Origin: Roseicyclus marinus
Lineage (GTDB): Bacteria; Pseudomonadota; Alphaproteobacteria; Rhodobacterales; Rhodobacteraceae
Assembly: GCF_030163795.1 (NCBI RefSeq)
Contig: NZ_JASJOF010000004.1
Coordinates: 1 to 64,000 of the forward strand
DNA length: 64,000 bases
Direction: 5' to 3'
Under the pieces are notes generated by a model. That model saw only the letters and a program-made list of their open reading frames with translations, was not told the origin of the DNA and made no database searches. The position numbers were made by a program, and so were the translations under genes. How positions within the stretch are numbered: position 1 is the first letter of the stretch; each line of letters begins with the position of its first letter. This document shows positions 26,379 through 35,165 of this stretch, piece after piece.

Positions 26379-26408
26379 CTTGAACGACTCTAAACTGCCG
26401 CATATTTC
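26379..26408 (+). promoter_or_regulatory. Candidate promoter of the 26.4-kb small RNA (RpoH-like)
   Basis: CTTGAA at 26379-26384 is the exact heat-shock sigma -35 core. CATATTT at 26401-26407 fits its CCATnT-type -10. Read as a housekeeping promoter it gives TTGAAC, 17 bp, TATTTC. Transcription would start at about 26412, just before the first RNA hairpin. Confidence 0.5.
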
Positions 26409-26409
26409 G

Positions 26410-26492
26410 GCATCAATGGAACACGGGTGAGAGATCACCGTTCCATTACCTCCCTGTTGGACTTCGGCCGAGATTCGTCTCGGCCTTTTTTT
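26410..26492 (+). ncRNA. Candidate small regulatory RNA with anti-Shine-Dalgarno motif
   Basis: A free-standing RNA unit between the LysR and GNAT genes. Stem 1 is TGGAAC (26417-26422) plus GGTGA (26426-26430) paired with TCACC and GTTCCA (26435-26445), closed by the GNRA tetraloop GAGA. Next is an unpaired stretch TTACCTCCCTGTTGG. Then comes an intrinsic terminator with stem GGCCGAGA/TCTCGGCC, a TTCG loop and seven T. CCTCCC is complementary to ribosome binding sites and recalls the CCUCCUCCC sRNAs (CcsR/alpha-r14 type) of alphaproteobacteria. It could instead be a leader of the GNAT gene, but the terminator lies 22 bp before that ATG, which favours an independent RNA. Confidence 0.65.
26466..26492 (+). 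terminator. Strong intrinsic terminator
   Basis: GGCCGAGA (26466-26473), TTCG loop, TCTCGGCC (26478-26485), then T7 (26486-26492). This is the best canonical terminator in the window. It ends the candidate small RNA. Confidence 0.85.
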
Positions 26493-26514
26493 GGCAGATC
26501 GACAGGGTGGCGCG

Positions 26515-26991
26515 ATGACTGTTTCCAACGTCGAAACAAATCCGGGCGATTTCAACGATTTCACGGCGCTCCACGCCTTATTGTCCACGGCTTTCGCCTA
26601 TATGGCCGACCGGATCGACCCGCCTTCCTCCATGACGCGCCTCTCGCTCGCCGATCTCCGCGCCAAATCCACGACCGAGGATCTGTTCCTGATCCGCGAA
26701 AACGGCACCCCCATCGCCTGCCTGTTCGGCGCGGCCGCGCCCGATCACTACTATATCGGCAAGCTGGCCGTCGCCGCAGCGCAGCGCGGACAGGGCCACG
26801 CCCGCGCGCTGGTCGAGGCCGCGGCCCGTCATGCCCGCGCCCTGTCGCTGCCCGCCCTCGTGCTGCAAAGCCGGGTAGAACTGGTGGAAAACCACGCAGC
26901 CTTCGCCGCCATGGGCTTCGTCGTGACCGCGAAAACCGCCCATCCCGGCTACGACCGCCCCACCTCGCTCACCTTCCGGCGCGCGCTCTGA
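26515..26991 (+). CDS. GNAT family N-acetyltransferase
   Basis: A 158-residue protein with the GNAT acetyl-CoA loop in IGKLAVAAAQRGQGHARALV (about residues 82-100, pattern Q/RxxGxG/A) and the following LVLQSRVELVENHAAFAAMGF segment typical of motif B. The ATG at 26515 is used; the frame is open back to a TTG. Substrate unknown. It lies 79 bp before purL and directly after the small-RNA terminator, so it must have its own promoter between 26492 and 26515 or be read through. Confidence 0.8.
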   Translation: MTVSNVETNPGDFNDFTALHALLSTAFAYMADRIDPPSSMTRLSLADLRAKSTTEDLFLIRENGTPIACLFGAAAPDHYYIGKLAVAAAQRGQGHARALVEAAARHARALSLPALVLQSRVELVENHAAFAAMGFVVTAKTAHPGYDRPTSLTFRRAL

Positions 26992-27070
26992 TCGGGCCTG
27001 CGCGGCGGCGCTGCCCCTTCCCCCTGCTGCCCTCCTGCCGTAAAGAGCGGCCAAACGGGGGACACATGCC

Positions 27071-29230
27071 ATGACCGAGCCAGCCATCACGCCCGATCTG
27101 ATCGCCGCCCACGGGCTCAAACCCGATGAATACGAGCGCATCCTCGAGATCATCGGGCGCGAACCGACCTTCACGGAACTCGGCATCTTCTCGGCCATGT
27201 GGAACGAACATTGTTCCTACAAATCCTCCAAGAAATGGCTGCGCACCCTGCCGACCAAGGGCCCGCAGGTGATCTGCGGCCCGGGCGAAAACGCGGGCGT
27301 CGTCGATATCGGCGACGGTCAGGCGGTCGTCTTCAAGATGGAAAGCCACAACCACCCCTCCTACATCGAACCCTACCAGGGTGCGGCGACCGGCGTGGGC
27401 GGCATCTTGCGCGATGTCTTCACCATGGGCGCACGCCCCATCGCGGCGATGAACGCGCTGTCCTTTGGCGAAAAGGACCATCCCAAAACCCGCCAGCTCG
27501 TCCATGGCGTGGTCGAGGGCGTGGGCGGCTACGGCAATTGCTTCGGCGTTCCCAACGTGGGCGGCGAAGTGCGCTTTCACCGCGCCTATAACGGAAATTG
27601 CCTCGTGAACGCCTTCGCCGCCGGTCTCGCCGAGGCCGACAGCATCTTCTACTCGGCGGCCTCGGGCGTCGGAATGCCCGTGGTCTATCTGGGCGCGAAA
27701 ACCGGCCGCGACGGCGTTGGTGGGGCCACCATGGCCAGCGCCGAATTCGACGACACGATCGAGGAAAAGCGCCCCACCGTGCAGGTCGGCGACCCCTTCA
27801 CCGAAAAGCGCCTGTTGGAGGCCTGCCTCGAACTCATGGCCTCGGGTGCCGTCATCTCGATCCAGGACATGGGGGCCGCGGGCCTGACCTGTTCGGCCGT
27901 CGAAATGGGCGACAAGGGCAATCTCGGCATCAAGCTCACGCTCGACCATGTGCCGCAGCGCGAAACGAACATGACCGCCTACGAGATGATGCTGTCGGAA
28001 AGCCAGGAGCGGATGCTCATGGTCCTCAAGCCGTCGATGGAGGCCGAGGCCCGCGCCATTTTCCAGAAATGGGACCTCGATTTCGCCATCGTCGGCGAAA
28101 CCATCCCCGAGGATCGCTTCCTCATCCTGCACGGCAACGAGGTGATGGCCGACCTGCCGCTGTCCAAACTCTCCTCCGAGGCCCCCGAATACGACCGCCC
28201 CTGGGTGCCGACAGAACCCGCCGCCGACATGGACCCCGTCCCCGAGGTCGATGCCATCGACGCGCTCAAGGCGCTGATTTCCTCGCCCAATTACTGCTCG
28301 CGCGCCTGGGTCTACGAACAATACGACCACATGGTCATGGCCGATACGATCCGCGCGCCGGGCCTTGGCGCGGGCGTTGTGCGCGTCCATGGCACGGAAA
28401 AGGCGCTGGCCTTCACCTCCGACGTGACGCCGCGCTACGTCAAGGCGAACCCCGTCGAGGGCGGCAAACAGGCCGTGGCCGAAGCCTATCGCAACCTCAT
28501 TGCCGTCGGTGCGCGCCCGCTTGCCACCACCGACAACCTCAATTTCGGCAATCCCGAAAAGCCCGAGATCATGGGCCAGTTCGTGGGCGCCATCCAAGGT
28601 ATCGGGCAGGCCTGCGCGGCGCTCGACATGCCCATCGTCTCGGGCAATGTCAGCCTTTACAACGAAACCGACGGTCAGGCGATCCTGCCCACCCCCACGA
28701 TCGGGGCCGTCGGCCTCTTGTCCTCGCCCGAGGAGCTGATCGCGGGCGTGCCGCGCGATGGCCATGTGCTGATGGTTCTGGGCGAAACCCGGGGTCATCT
28801 GGGTCAATCCGCGCTTCTGGCCGAGGTCTTCAACCGCGAAGAGGGCGATGCGCCCCCGGTCGACCTCGCGGCCGAACGTACCGCGGGCGAATTCATCCTC
28901 GCCAACCGCCAGTGGATCACCGCCTGCACCGACCTCAGCGACGGCGGGCTGGCGCTGGCCGCCTTCGAAATGGCCGTTGCGGGCGATGTGGGCCTCACGC
29001 TCGAGCCCAGCGACAACGCCATGCTCTATGGCGAGGATCAGGGCCGCTACCTCATCGCCACGAATTTCGACAAGGCCGAGGCGCTGATGGTCGCGGCGGG
29101 TCAGGCGGGCGTGACGCTCTCCACCGTCGGCAAGGTCGGCGGCGACAAGATCCGCATCGGCGGGTCCGAGGCGTCCCTTGCCGATCTGTCGACCCTCTGG
29201 CGCACGGCCTTCGCCGCGCATTTCGCCTGA
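27071..29230 (+). CDS. purL: Phosphoribosylformylglycinamidine synthase subunit PurL (small form)
   Basis: A 719-residue FGAM synthase subunit, the size of the small PurL that works with separate PurS and PurQ. Recognisable motifs are [12 protein letters not shown] (about 43-54), [23 protein letters not shown] (95-117), GAAGLTCS and [12 protein letters not shown]. It catalyses the ATP-dependent amidation of FGAR in purine synthesis. PurS and PurQ are not in the window. It is followed by bolA and grxD. Confidence 0.95.
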   Translation: MTEPAITPDLIAAHGLKPDEYERILEIIGREPTFTELGIFSAMWNEHCSYKSSKKWLRTLPTKGPQVICGPGENAGVVDIGDGQAVVFKMESHNHPSYIEPYQGAATGVGGILRDVFTMGARPIAAMNALSFGEKDHPKTRQLVHGVVEGVGGYGNCFGVPNVGGEVRFHRAYNGNCLVNAFAAGLAEADSIFYSAASGVGMPVVYLGAKTGRDGVGGATMASAEFDDTIEEKRPTVQVGDPFTEKRLLEACLELMASGAVISIQDMGAAGLTCSAVEMGDKGNLGIKLTLDHVPQRETNMTAYEMMLSESQERMLMVLKPSMEAEARAIFQKWDLDFAIVGETIPEDRFLILHGNEVMADLPLSKLSSEAPEYDRPWVPTEPAADMDPVPEVDAIDALKALISSPNYCSRAWVYEQYDHMVMADTIRAPGLGAGVVRVHGTEKALAFTSDVTPRYVKANPVEGGKQAVAEAYRNLIAVGARPLATTDNLNFGNPEKPEIMGQFVGAIQGIGQACAALDMPIVSGNVSLYNETDGQAILPTPTIGAVGLLSSPEELIAGVPRDGHVLMVLGETRGHLGQSALLAEVFNREEGDAPPVDLAAERTAGEFILANRQWITACTDLSDGGLALAAFEMAVAGDVGLTLEPSDNAMLYGEDQGRYLIATNFDKAEALMVAAGQAGVTLSTVGKVGGDKIRIGGSEASLADLSTLWRTAFAAHFA

Positions 29231-29253
29231 GCGCGCCGCTTGCGGCCCGCCCG

Positions 29254-29277
29254 CTTGAGGCATAGATTCCCCTCAAG
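29254..29277 (+). promoter_or_regulatory. Inverted repeat in the bolA leader
   Basis: CTTGAGG (29254-29260) and CCTCAAG (29271-29277) are a perfect 7-bp inverted repeat with a 10-bp spacer, ending 19 bp before the bolA ATG. It could be an operator for an iron or Fe-S responsive regulator or a leader hairpin. Which one cannot be told from sequence. Confidence 0.4.
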
Positions 29278-29296
29278 GAACAGCCGAGGATAGAGA

Positions 29297-29533
29297 ATGC
29301 CGATCACCGCCCGCGAAATCGAGGACATGCTCCGCGAAAGCTTTCCCAAGGCGCAGATCACCGTCGAAGGCGATGATGGCGCGCATTTCGCGGCGCAGGT
29401 CATCGACGAAAGCTTTCGCGGCCAGAACCGCGTCCAGCAACAGCGCGCGGTCTATGCCGCGCTGAAAGGCAAGATGGACGGCAGCCATGGTGAGCTGCAT
29501 GCCCTTGCCCTGACCACCAAAGCCCCCGATTGA
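29297..29533 (+). CDS. bolA: BolA family protein
   Basis: A 78-residue BolA-fold protein with the class II helix-strand pattern and the signature [16 protein letters not shown] (about residues 46-61). BolA proteins bind monothiol glutaredoxins with a shared [2Fe-2S] cluster. The Grx4-type gene follows after 14 bp, so the two products are very likely partners in Fe-S trafficking and iron sensing. Confidence 0.9.
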   Translation: MPITAREIEDMLRESFPKAQITVEGDDGAHFAAQVIDESFRGQNRVQQQRAVYAALKGKMDGSHGELHALALTTKAPD

Positions 29534-29547
29534 AAGGGAATTCCCCG

Positions 29548-29907
29548 ATGAGCGCCGAAGACACCATCCGCAAGACCGTGACCGAGAACGACGTGGTCCT
29601 GTTCATGAAGGGCACGAAATCCATGCCCCAATGCGGCTTTTCCAGCCGCGTCGCGGGCGTTTTGAACTACATGGGCGTCAATTTCGCCGATGTGAACGTG
29701 CTGGCCGATGAAACCATCCGGCAGGGCATCAAGGAATATTCCGACTGGCCGACGATCCCCCAGCTCTACGTGAAGGGCGAATTCGTCGGTGGCTGCGATA
29801 TCGTGACCGAGATGACGCTGTCGGGCGAGTTGGATACGCTCTTTGCGGAAAACGGCATCGCCTTCGACAAGGATGCCGCCGACAAGATCCGCGAAGCCAA
29901 CGCCTGA
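29548..29907 (+). CDS. grxD: Monothiol glutaredoxin, Grx4 type
   Basis: A 119-residue protein with the CGFS active site at residues 29-32 (MPQCGFSS), [20 protein letters not shown] for glutathione binding, and the family's usual length. ATG 29548 is preceded by GGGAA; the frame extends six codons upstream. CGFS glutaredoxins carry a [2Fe-2S] cluster with glutathione and hand it to BolA or to target proteins. Confidence 0.93.
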   Translation: MSAEDTIRKTVTENDVVLFMKGTKSMPQCGFSSRVAGVLNYMGVNFADVNVLADETIRQGIKEYSDWPTIPQLYVKGEFVGGCDIVTEMTLSGELDTLFAENGIAFDKDAADKIREANA

Positions 29908-29913
29908 ATGATC

Positions 29914-30004
29914 TCGAGGGGGTTTCGCCCGCTTCGCGGTCGACCCATGCGAGGGGGCTTTGCCCCCTCGCGCTCCCCCAGGATATTTGAAAAACAGAGA
30001 AAGG
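29914..30004 (+). repeat. Dispersed 3'-end repeat, copy 2
   Basis: After the grxD stop come the hairpin GAGGGGGC-TTT-GCCCCCTC (29951-29969), CTCCCCCAGGATATTTGAAAA and CAGAGAAAG. Read on the minus strand this is the same order of blocks as copies 1 and 3. It sits in the gap between convergent grxD and der, with the hairpin nearer grxD. Confidence 0.72.
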
Positions 30005-30017
30005 GTTGAGCCTGAGC

Positions 30018-31490
30018 TCAGCCCTTCTTTTTCGTCGCCCCGCTGCGGACATGTTTCGACAGCCGCGAGGGGATGGATTTCTTGCGATCCTTGAACGGGT
30101 TCTGATCGGCCTGTGACCGCATCCAAAGCCGGATCGGCGTGCCGGGCATGTCGAAATCGTCCCGCAACCCGTTGACCAGATAGCGCGAATAGCTTTCGGG
30201 CAGCTTCTCGGGCAGCGAACACATCACCACGAAACCGGGCGGCCGTGTCTTGGCTTGCGTCATGTAGCGCAGGCGGATGCGCCGTCCCGAGGGGGCCGGC
30301 GGCGGATGCGCCTCGATCATGGCGCCGAGCCAACGGTTGAGCTGCGCGGTCGTCACACGGCGGTTCCAGACCTCGTGCGCCTTCAAGATCGCGGCCTGCA
30401 ACCGGTCCAATCCCCGGCCCGTCTTGGCCGAAACCGTCACCAACGGCGCGCCGCGCAGCTGCGGCAGGTGCAGTTCGAACATTTCCTTGAGCGCGCGCAG
30501 CTTGTCCTGCTTCTCGTCCTCAAGGTCCCATTTGTTGACCGCGACGACCACGGCGCGGCCCTCGCGCTCGGCCAGATCGGCGATGCGCAGATCCTGCGTC
30601 TCGAACGGGATGGCCGCATCGAGCAGCACCACCACCACCTCGGCGAACTTGATCGCGCGCAAGCCATCGGCGACCGACAGCTTTTCCAGCTTTTCCGAGA
30701 TCTTGGCCTTCTTGCGCATCCCCGCCGTGTCGAAGATCCGCATCGGCGTTCCGTCCCAGGTGAAGGGCACGGCGATGGCATCGCGGGTGATCCCGGCCTC
30801 GGGGCCGGTCAACAGCCTGTCTTGCCCGATGATGCGGTTGATCAGCGTGGACTTGCCCGCGTTGGGCCGCCCCACGATGGCAATCTGCAAGGGACGTGAG
30901 GGGGTTATGCGGCGTTCTTCATCCACCCCGTCCCCATCGGCATCGATGTCCACATCGGTTTCGGCCTCCTCGATCTCGGCCAGTTTTTCCTCGGCCGCCT
31001 CGATCATCGGTGCCAGCGCCACAGCCAGTTCGCCCATCCCCTCGCCATGTTCGGCCGAGAGCGCGATGGGCTCGCCCAGACCCAAGGCAAAAGCTTCCAG
31101 AACCCCCGCCTCGCCCTGCCGCCCCTCGGCCTTGTTCACGCCAAGGATCACGGGCCGCCCGGACCGGCGCAGGATTTCGGCAAAGAGCTGGTCATTGGGC
31201 GTGATGCCCGCGCGCGCGTCGATCAGGAACAGGCTTGCATCCGCCATCTCGACCGCGCGTTCGGTCAGCCGTCGCATCCGTCCCTGCAAACTGTCGTCGG
31301 TCGCATCCTCAAGCCCCGCCGTGTCCAGCACGGTAAAGCGCAGATCGCCCAACCGCGCCGCCCCCTCGCGCAGGTCGCGGGTGACGCCCGGCTGGTCGTC
31401 GACCAGCGCAAGCTTCTTGCCCACCAGCCGGTTGAACAGCGTGGATTTGCCGACATTGGGGCGGCCGACGATGGCGAGGGTAAAGCTCAT
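30018..31490 (-). CDS. der: Ribosome assembly GTPase Der (EngA)
   Basis: A 490-residue protein with two tandem GTPase domains: G1 GRPNVGKST at about 9-17 and again GRPNAGKST at about 208-216, each with its DTAG and NKxD motifs (GVNKAEG, AVNKWDL). A basic KH-like C-terminus ends in SGATKKKG. An acidic linker (about 170-195) joins the G domains and is somewhat longer than in E. coli. Der is needed for 50S subunit maturation. Confidence 0.95.
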   Translation of the reverse strand: MSFTLAIVGRPNVGKSTLFNRLVGKKLALVDDQPGVTRDLREGAARLGDLRFTVLDTAGLEDATDDSLQGRMRRLTERAVEMADASLFLIDARAGITPNDQLFAEILRRSGRPVILGVNKAEGRQGEAGVLEAFALGLGEPIALSAEHGEGMGELAVALAPMIEAAEEKLAEIEEAETDVDIDADGDGVDEERRITPSRPLQIAIVGRPNAGKSTLINRIIGQDRLLTGPEAGITRDAIAVPFTWDGTPMRIFDTAGMRKKAKISEKLEKLSVADGLRAIKFAEVVVVLLDAAIPFETQDLRIADLAEREGRAVVVAVNKWDLEDEKQDKLRALKEMFELHLPQLRGAPLVTVSAKTGRGLDRLQAAILKAHEVWNRRVTTAQLNRWLGAMIEAHPPPAPSGRRIRLRYMTQAKTRPPGFVVMCSLPEKLPESYSRYLVNGLRDDFDMPGTPIRLWMRSQADQNPFKDRKKSIPSRLSKHVRSGATKKKG

Positions 31491-31544
31491 GGGATCAATT
31501 CCGGGATGGCGAAGGCGCGCAGATACCGCATGGACCCGGTTCCA

Positions 31545-31991
31545 TCAAGCCCCGAGCGTGCGCAGCGCCCGGTCGAGCGCCTGAAGAAAGGCGCTGCGGT
31601 CGGTCTTGGAAAAGGGGCGCGGCCCGCCAAGGGTCTGTCCCTCCAGCCCGCCACGCAGATCGGCCAAGAGATCGCGGGTCGCCAACTTGCCGCCGATATT
31701 GGCCGAAGTCAGCGCTTCGCCCCGATGCGTCATCACCTGCGCGCCCGCCTTGATCGCGCGATCGGCCAGCGGCAGGTCGGCGGTGATGACGAGCATTCCC
31801 GGCCCTGCCGCCTCCGCGATCAGGTCGTCGGCGGCGTCAAAGGCATCGCCCGCCATGGTCATGGAAATCAGCGGATGATCGGGATGGCGCAGGTATTGGC
31901 CCGCGAAGAGCCGCACAGGAACCTTGTGGCGAAAGGCGACGGTATAGATCTCCTCCTTCACCGGACAGGCATCGGCATCGACGAGAATCAT
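31545..31991 (-). CDS. YaiI/YqxD (DUF188) family protein
   Basis: A 148-residue protein with the family landmarks LVDADACPVKEEIY at the N-terminus, VITADLPLADRAIKAGA and the basic GGPRPFSKTDRSAF near the end. The fold is PIN-domain-like with conserved acidic residues, but no activity has been established for the family. It follows der by 54 bp in the same direction. Confidence 0.88.
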   Translation of the reverse strand: MILVDADACPVKEEIYTVAFRHKVPVRLFAGQYLRHPDHPLISMTMAGDAFDAADDLIAEAAGPGMLVITADLPLADRAIKAGAQVMTHRGEALTSANIGGKLATRDLLADLRGGLEGQTLGGPRPFSKTDRSAFLQALDRALRTLGA

Positions 31992-32013
31992 ATCTGCCCC
32001 TCCAGTCCGAGGA

Positions 32014-33051
32014 TCATGGAAAGAATCCCCCGTCGAAAGCCACCGACATGCGCGCCCCGCCCGCTTCGGTCAGGGTCAGCGCATCGCCTGCCACCGCGAC
32101 CTGCGCCACCTCCACCCAGTCCTTGGGGCGGGGCAACGCGACCATGGCGTGGCGGATCACCTGCACGCCTCCAAGGGGCAGCGCCGTGGTCACACCCATC
32201 GCGGCAAAGGGATTGTCCGACAAGGAGGCTGCGAACCCCAGCCCCCCCGCCGCACAGCCATCTTCGATCCCCAGAACACCCCTGTGCCGGTCGTTCCACG
32301 GCGAAAACTCCCGCCCGCCGTTCGACACCCAAAGCATCGTCACCGGCATCACCCGTGCATCCTTCACCACGACCAGCATGTCGTCCTCGGCCTCGCGCAT
32401 CAGGACGGTCCAACCGATCCGCGCGCCCTCCGCCTCCACCAGCGTGCAGAAATCCTCGACCATCTCATGCTCGGGATAGTGCCGCAGGTCCCACTCGCCG
32501 CCGCCCACCCGCGCCAGCGTAAGCCCCGGCACGCTCTGCCCCAGCGCCCAGAGGTTCCGCCCCTCCCGCTGCGCCACCGGGTCGGTCAGGACCGCGCGCT
32601 TGGGCGAAAAGGACAGCCGCCCCCCCGCCGCCATCCGCGCCATCGGGTGATGGGCGAAATTGACCGCGCCCTGCCCGCCCGTCACAACATGGCGTTGGTA
32701 GAGCACTGGTCCATCGATCCGCAGATGCTTGTCCACCACCGCGCCCTGCACCGGCACAGACAGCCGCAGATGGGCATGGGCCGCACCCGTCTCAACCACC
32801 TCCCATGGCGCATTTGCGGTCGCCCCGTGGATCGGTCCGCCCGTCACATCGTCGCGCCCGAATGGCATGCAAAGGAAATCGCCCGCCAGCCGCTTGTTCA
32901 CCAGCGGGATGGCCGGATCGCCCTGCACCTCTGCCTCCTCCCGCCACGGCGCAGCGTGGAGGATCTCGCGCCCCTCCACCCGCCAGAACGGGATATTCCC
33001 GACGATGTCGTCAATCCCAAGGCTCGCCCCGTCACCCTCCAGCGTGATCAC
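32014..33051 (-). CDS. Aldose-1-epimerase (mutarotase)-like protein, function uncertain
   Basis: A 345-residue protein. The start is a GTG at 33051 whose bases overlap the TGA of the upstream aldolase gene (GTGA); the longer open frame upstream reads through that gene out of frame and is ignored. The sequence has the flavour of galactose-mutarotase-fold proteins: FWRVEGREILHAAPWRE early, FLCMPFG, FAHHPMARM in the middle and a late WSPWNDR-like segment. A sugar or sugar-acid ligand is likely. Its pairing with an HpaI-type aldolase suggests a shared sugar-acid pathway. Assignment by pattern only. Confidence 0.55.
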   Translation of the reverse strand: MITLEGDGASLGIDDIVGNIPFWRVEGREILHAAPWREEAEVQGDPAIPLVNKRLAGDFLCMPFGRDDVTGGPIHGATANAPWEVVETGAAHAHLRLSVPVQGAVVDKHLRIDGPVLYQRHVVTGGQGAVNFAHHPMARMAAGGRLSFSPKRAVLTDPVAQREGRNLWALGQSVPGLTLARVGGGEWDLRHYPEHEMVEDFCTLVEAEGARIGWTVLMREAEDDMLVVVKDARVMPVTMLWVSNGGREFSPWNDRHRGVLGIEDGCAAGGLGFAASLSDNPFAAMGVTTALPLGGVQVIRHAMVALPRPKDWVEVAQVAVAGDALTLTEAGGARMSVAFDGGFFP

Positions 33052-33809
33052 GTCTCGCTCCGCGCAAGGGCCCCCAAGGTCGCCGTCATCAACGCCGCAT
33101 CCGCCCCGAGGCTGAGGAAGGTGACACCCGCCGCCACCATCTCGGCATTGCGGGTCGCGGGCGCAAAGATCCCCGCAGCCTTGCCTGCCGCACGGATCAC
33201 GCCGATCCCGCGCTTGATCTCCTCCCAGAATTCGGGCGCGGTCGGGTTGTCGCGATAGCCCAGATCGGCGGCCAGATCGGCGGGGCCGAAAAGCACGCAA
33301 TCAACGCCCTCAACGGCGGCGATCTCGGCCAGATTGTCCAAGGCCTCCCGCGTTTCCGCCTGCACGATCACGCAGATCTCGGCATTGGCGCTCGAGGCAT
33401 AGCCGGCCACCGCGCCATAGCCGCTCGCCCGCATCGTGTAGCCGCCATCGCCCCGGATGCCCTCAGGCGGATAAAGACAGGCGCGCACGGCGGCCCGCGC
33501 CTCCTCGGCGGTGTTGACCATGGGCACCATCACCGTCTGCGCGCCCACATCCAGCACCTGTTTCAGAATCCACTCTTCGTTGCCCGGGACCCGCACCACG
33601 GCAGGCGTCCCGGTGTTTTCCAGCGTGATGATCTGTCGCCGGATCATCGCCGGGTCAAAGGGCGCGTGTTCCCCGTCGACAAGGCACCAGTCGAACCCGG
33701 CCCGCCCCGCGATCTCGGTCACGGGTTCGGACCCCAGCGCCAGCCACAGCCCGCGCAACAGCCGTCCCTCGGCCATCGCCTGTTTCAACACGTTCTTCGG
33801 TGCCGGCAT
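33048..33809 (-). CDS. HpcH/HpaI family class II aldolase
   Basis: A 253-residue TIM-barrel pyruvate aldolase. Motifs are WCLVDGEHAPFD (about 41-52, His base), a metal-binding Glu in IVQAETREALDN and FGPADLAADLGY (metal Asp). The loop usually reading RGVGxxxARAS here is RGDGGYTMRASGYG. The family splits 4-hydroxy-2-oxo acids into pyruvate plus an aldehyde. Substrates include 4-hydroxy-2-oxoheptanedioate and 2-keto-3-deoxy sugar acids. It is translationally coupled to the mutarotase-like gene. Confidence 0.85.
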   Translation of the reverse strand: MPAPKNVLKQAMAEGRLLRGLWLALGSEPVTEIAGRAGFDWCLVDGEHAPFDPAMIRRQIITLENTGTPAVVRVPGNEEWILKQVLDVGAQTVMVPMVNTAEEARAAVRACLYPPEGIRGDGGYTMRASGYGAVAGYASSANAEICVIVQAETREALDNLAEIAAVEGVDCVLFGPADLAADLGYRDNPTAPEFWEEIKRGIGVIRAAGKAAGIFAPATRNAEMVAAGVTFLSLGADAALMTATLGALARSET

Positions 33810-33836
33810 CGTGTCCTCCCCTGCCCGATTTGTTCC

Positions 33837-33937
33837 AAAGCGCGTCGCGTCGCTGCGCAGTCACGCGCCGCGCTTTGATCTTCTGATTCCGCATGTTCTG
33901 GATGCGCAAAACCGGTTCCCACTTTTGCGCAACATGC
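33837..33937. repeat. Composite palindromic intergenic element
   Basis: An outer pair AAAGCGCG (33837-33844) / CGCGCTTT (33869-33876) is followed by a nested hairpin. GCATGTT (33891-33897) and TGCGCAAAA (33903-33911) face TTTTGCGCA (33923-33931) and AACATGC (33931-33937) around CCGGTTCCCAC. The AACCGGTTCCCACTTTTGCG core is a very common dispersed palindrome in alphaproteobacterial genomes, best known from Rhizobiales. It fills the gap between puuD and the aldolase gene. Confidence 0.75.
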
Positions 33938-33938
33938 C

Positions 33939-35165
33939 CTAAAGCGCCCCGCCCACGGCCTCACGGTACCAACGGCGGATCAACGCCCGGTCCTCCTCGG
34001 TCAGAAAGGCGAAATTGCCGGGCGGCATCGCATGGCTTGCGCCCGCCTGCAGGTAGATCGCCTGCGCCTGCCGCGCGATCAGATCGTCACGGTCCAGCAC
34101 GACACCGCCCGGTGCCGCAGCCAGCCCCGCCATCATCACCTCGGAGGCATGGCACGACGCGCAATTGCCATAGACCAGATCCGCCACCGCCGGGAATTCC
34201 GCATGGGCCGCGAACCGCTCCAGCCCCGGTGACAGACGCGCCTCGGCCTGCGCGTCATCCCCCGACAACGGCAGAGCCGACAGCCAGACGATCACCGCGA
34301 AAATCAGCGCCGTCGCCCCCCATGTCCACCAGAGCATCCCCTTGCGCGCATGCATCGTGTTGAAGAAATGCCGGATCGTCACCCCCATCAGGAACACCAG
34401 CGCCGCGATCAGCCAGTTCCATTCGCTCGCAAAGGCCAGCGGGTAATGGTTCGACAGCATCAGGAAGATGACCGGCAGCGTCAGGTAATTGTTGTGGGTC
34501 GAGCGCAGCTTGGCGATCTTGCCATACTTGGGATCGGGCGTGCGCCCCGCCTTCAGGTCCGCCACCACGATCTTCTGGTTGGGAATGATGATCATCGCCA
34601 CATTGGCCGTCATGATCGTCGCGGTCAGCGCGCCCAGATGCAGCAGCGCCGCCCGCCCCGAAAAGACCTGCGTATAGCCCCAGGCCAGCACCACGAGGAT
34701 GGCGAACAACAGCACCATCAACAGCGTCGGATTCTCGCCCAGCTTGGACTTGCAGAGCAGATCATAGGCGACCCAGCCCACCACCAGCGACGCGGCCGAT
34801 ATCGCCACCGCCTGCCAGACCGACAGCTCCATCACACGCCAGTCGATCAGGTACATCTCTGCCCCGACCCAATAGAGCAGCGCGAGCAGCGCCACCCCCG
34901 ACAGCCACGTGGCGTAGCTTTCCCATTTGAACCACGTCAGATGCTCGGGTATCGCGGCAGGTGCCACCATGTATTTCTGGATATGGTAGAATCCCCCGCC
35001 ATGGACCTGCCATTCCTCGCCATCGGCAGGGCCTTGGATGTTGCGGTTCAACCCCAGATCCAGCGCGATGAAATAGAAACTCGACCCGATCCACGCGATG
35101 GCGGTGATCACATGCAGCCAGCGCACGGCAAACTCGGCCCAATGCAACAGGATCGTGGCGTCCAT
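33939..35165 (-). CDS. puuD: Membrane urate hydroxylase/oxidase PuuD with cytochrome c domain
   Basis: A 408-residue protein. The N-terminal 290 residues have about eight membrane helices with WLHVITAIAWIGSSFYFIALD at residues 15-35 and conserved His residues (HGGGFYHIQKY, RSTHNNYLTLP). The C-terminus is a periplasmic-type cytochrome c domain with CASCH at 335-339 and the axial Met in AMPPGN (380). This matches PuuD, which oxidises urate to 5-hydroxyisourate and passes electrons to the respiratory chain instead of making peroxide. No other urate-pathway genes are in the window. It diverges from a Liv-type transporter. Confidence 0.9.
   Translation of the reverse strand: MDATILLHWAEFAVRWLHVITAIAWIGSSFYFIALDLGLNRNIQGPADGEEWQVHGGGFYHIQKYMVAPAAIPEHLTWFKWESYATWLSGVALLALLYWVGAEMYLIDWRVMELSVWQAVAISAASLVVGWVAYDLLCKSKLGENPTLLMVLLFAILVVLAWGYTQVFSGRAALLHLGALTATIMTANVAMIIIPNQKIVVADLKAGRTPDPKYGKIAKLRSTHNNYLTLPVIFLMLSNHYPLAFASEWNWLIAALVFLMGVTIRHFFNTMHARKGMLWWTWGATALIFAVIVWLSALPLSGDDAQAEARLSPGLERFAAHAEFPAVADLVYGNCASCHASEVMMAGLAAAPGGVVLDRDDLIARQAQAIYLQAGASHAMPPGNFAFLTEEDRALIRRWYREAVGGAL

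Noticed and set aside
26293-26514. A tRNA or riboswitch in the LysR-GNAT gap
   Set aside because: No cloverleaf or T-loop GTTCGA, and the two stems plus terminator are explained by a compact sRNA layout; no known metabolite aptamer core was recognised.
26969-29263. A 764-codon minus-strand open frame opposite purL
   Set aside because: Antisense shadow of PurL; no start context, domain or codon-bias support.
33052-33300. N-terminal extension of the mutarotase-like gene up to 33300
   Set aside because: The extra 83 codons overlap the aldolase gene in another frame and read as low-complexity Arg/Gly/Asp/Cys; the GTG at 33051 with coupled stop is a better start.
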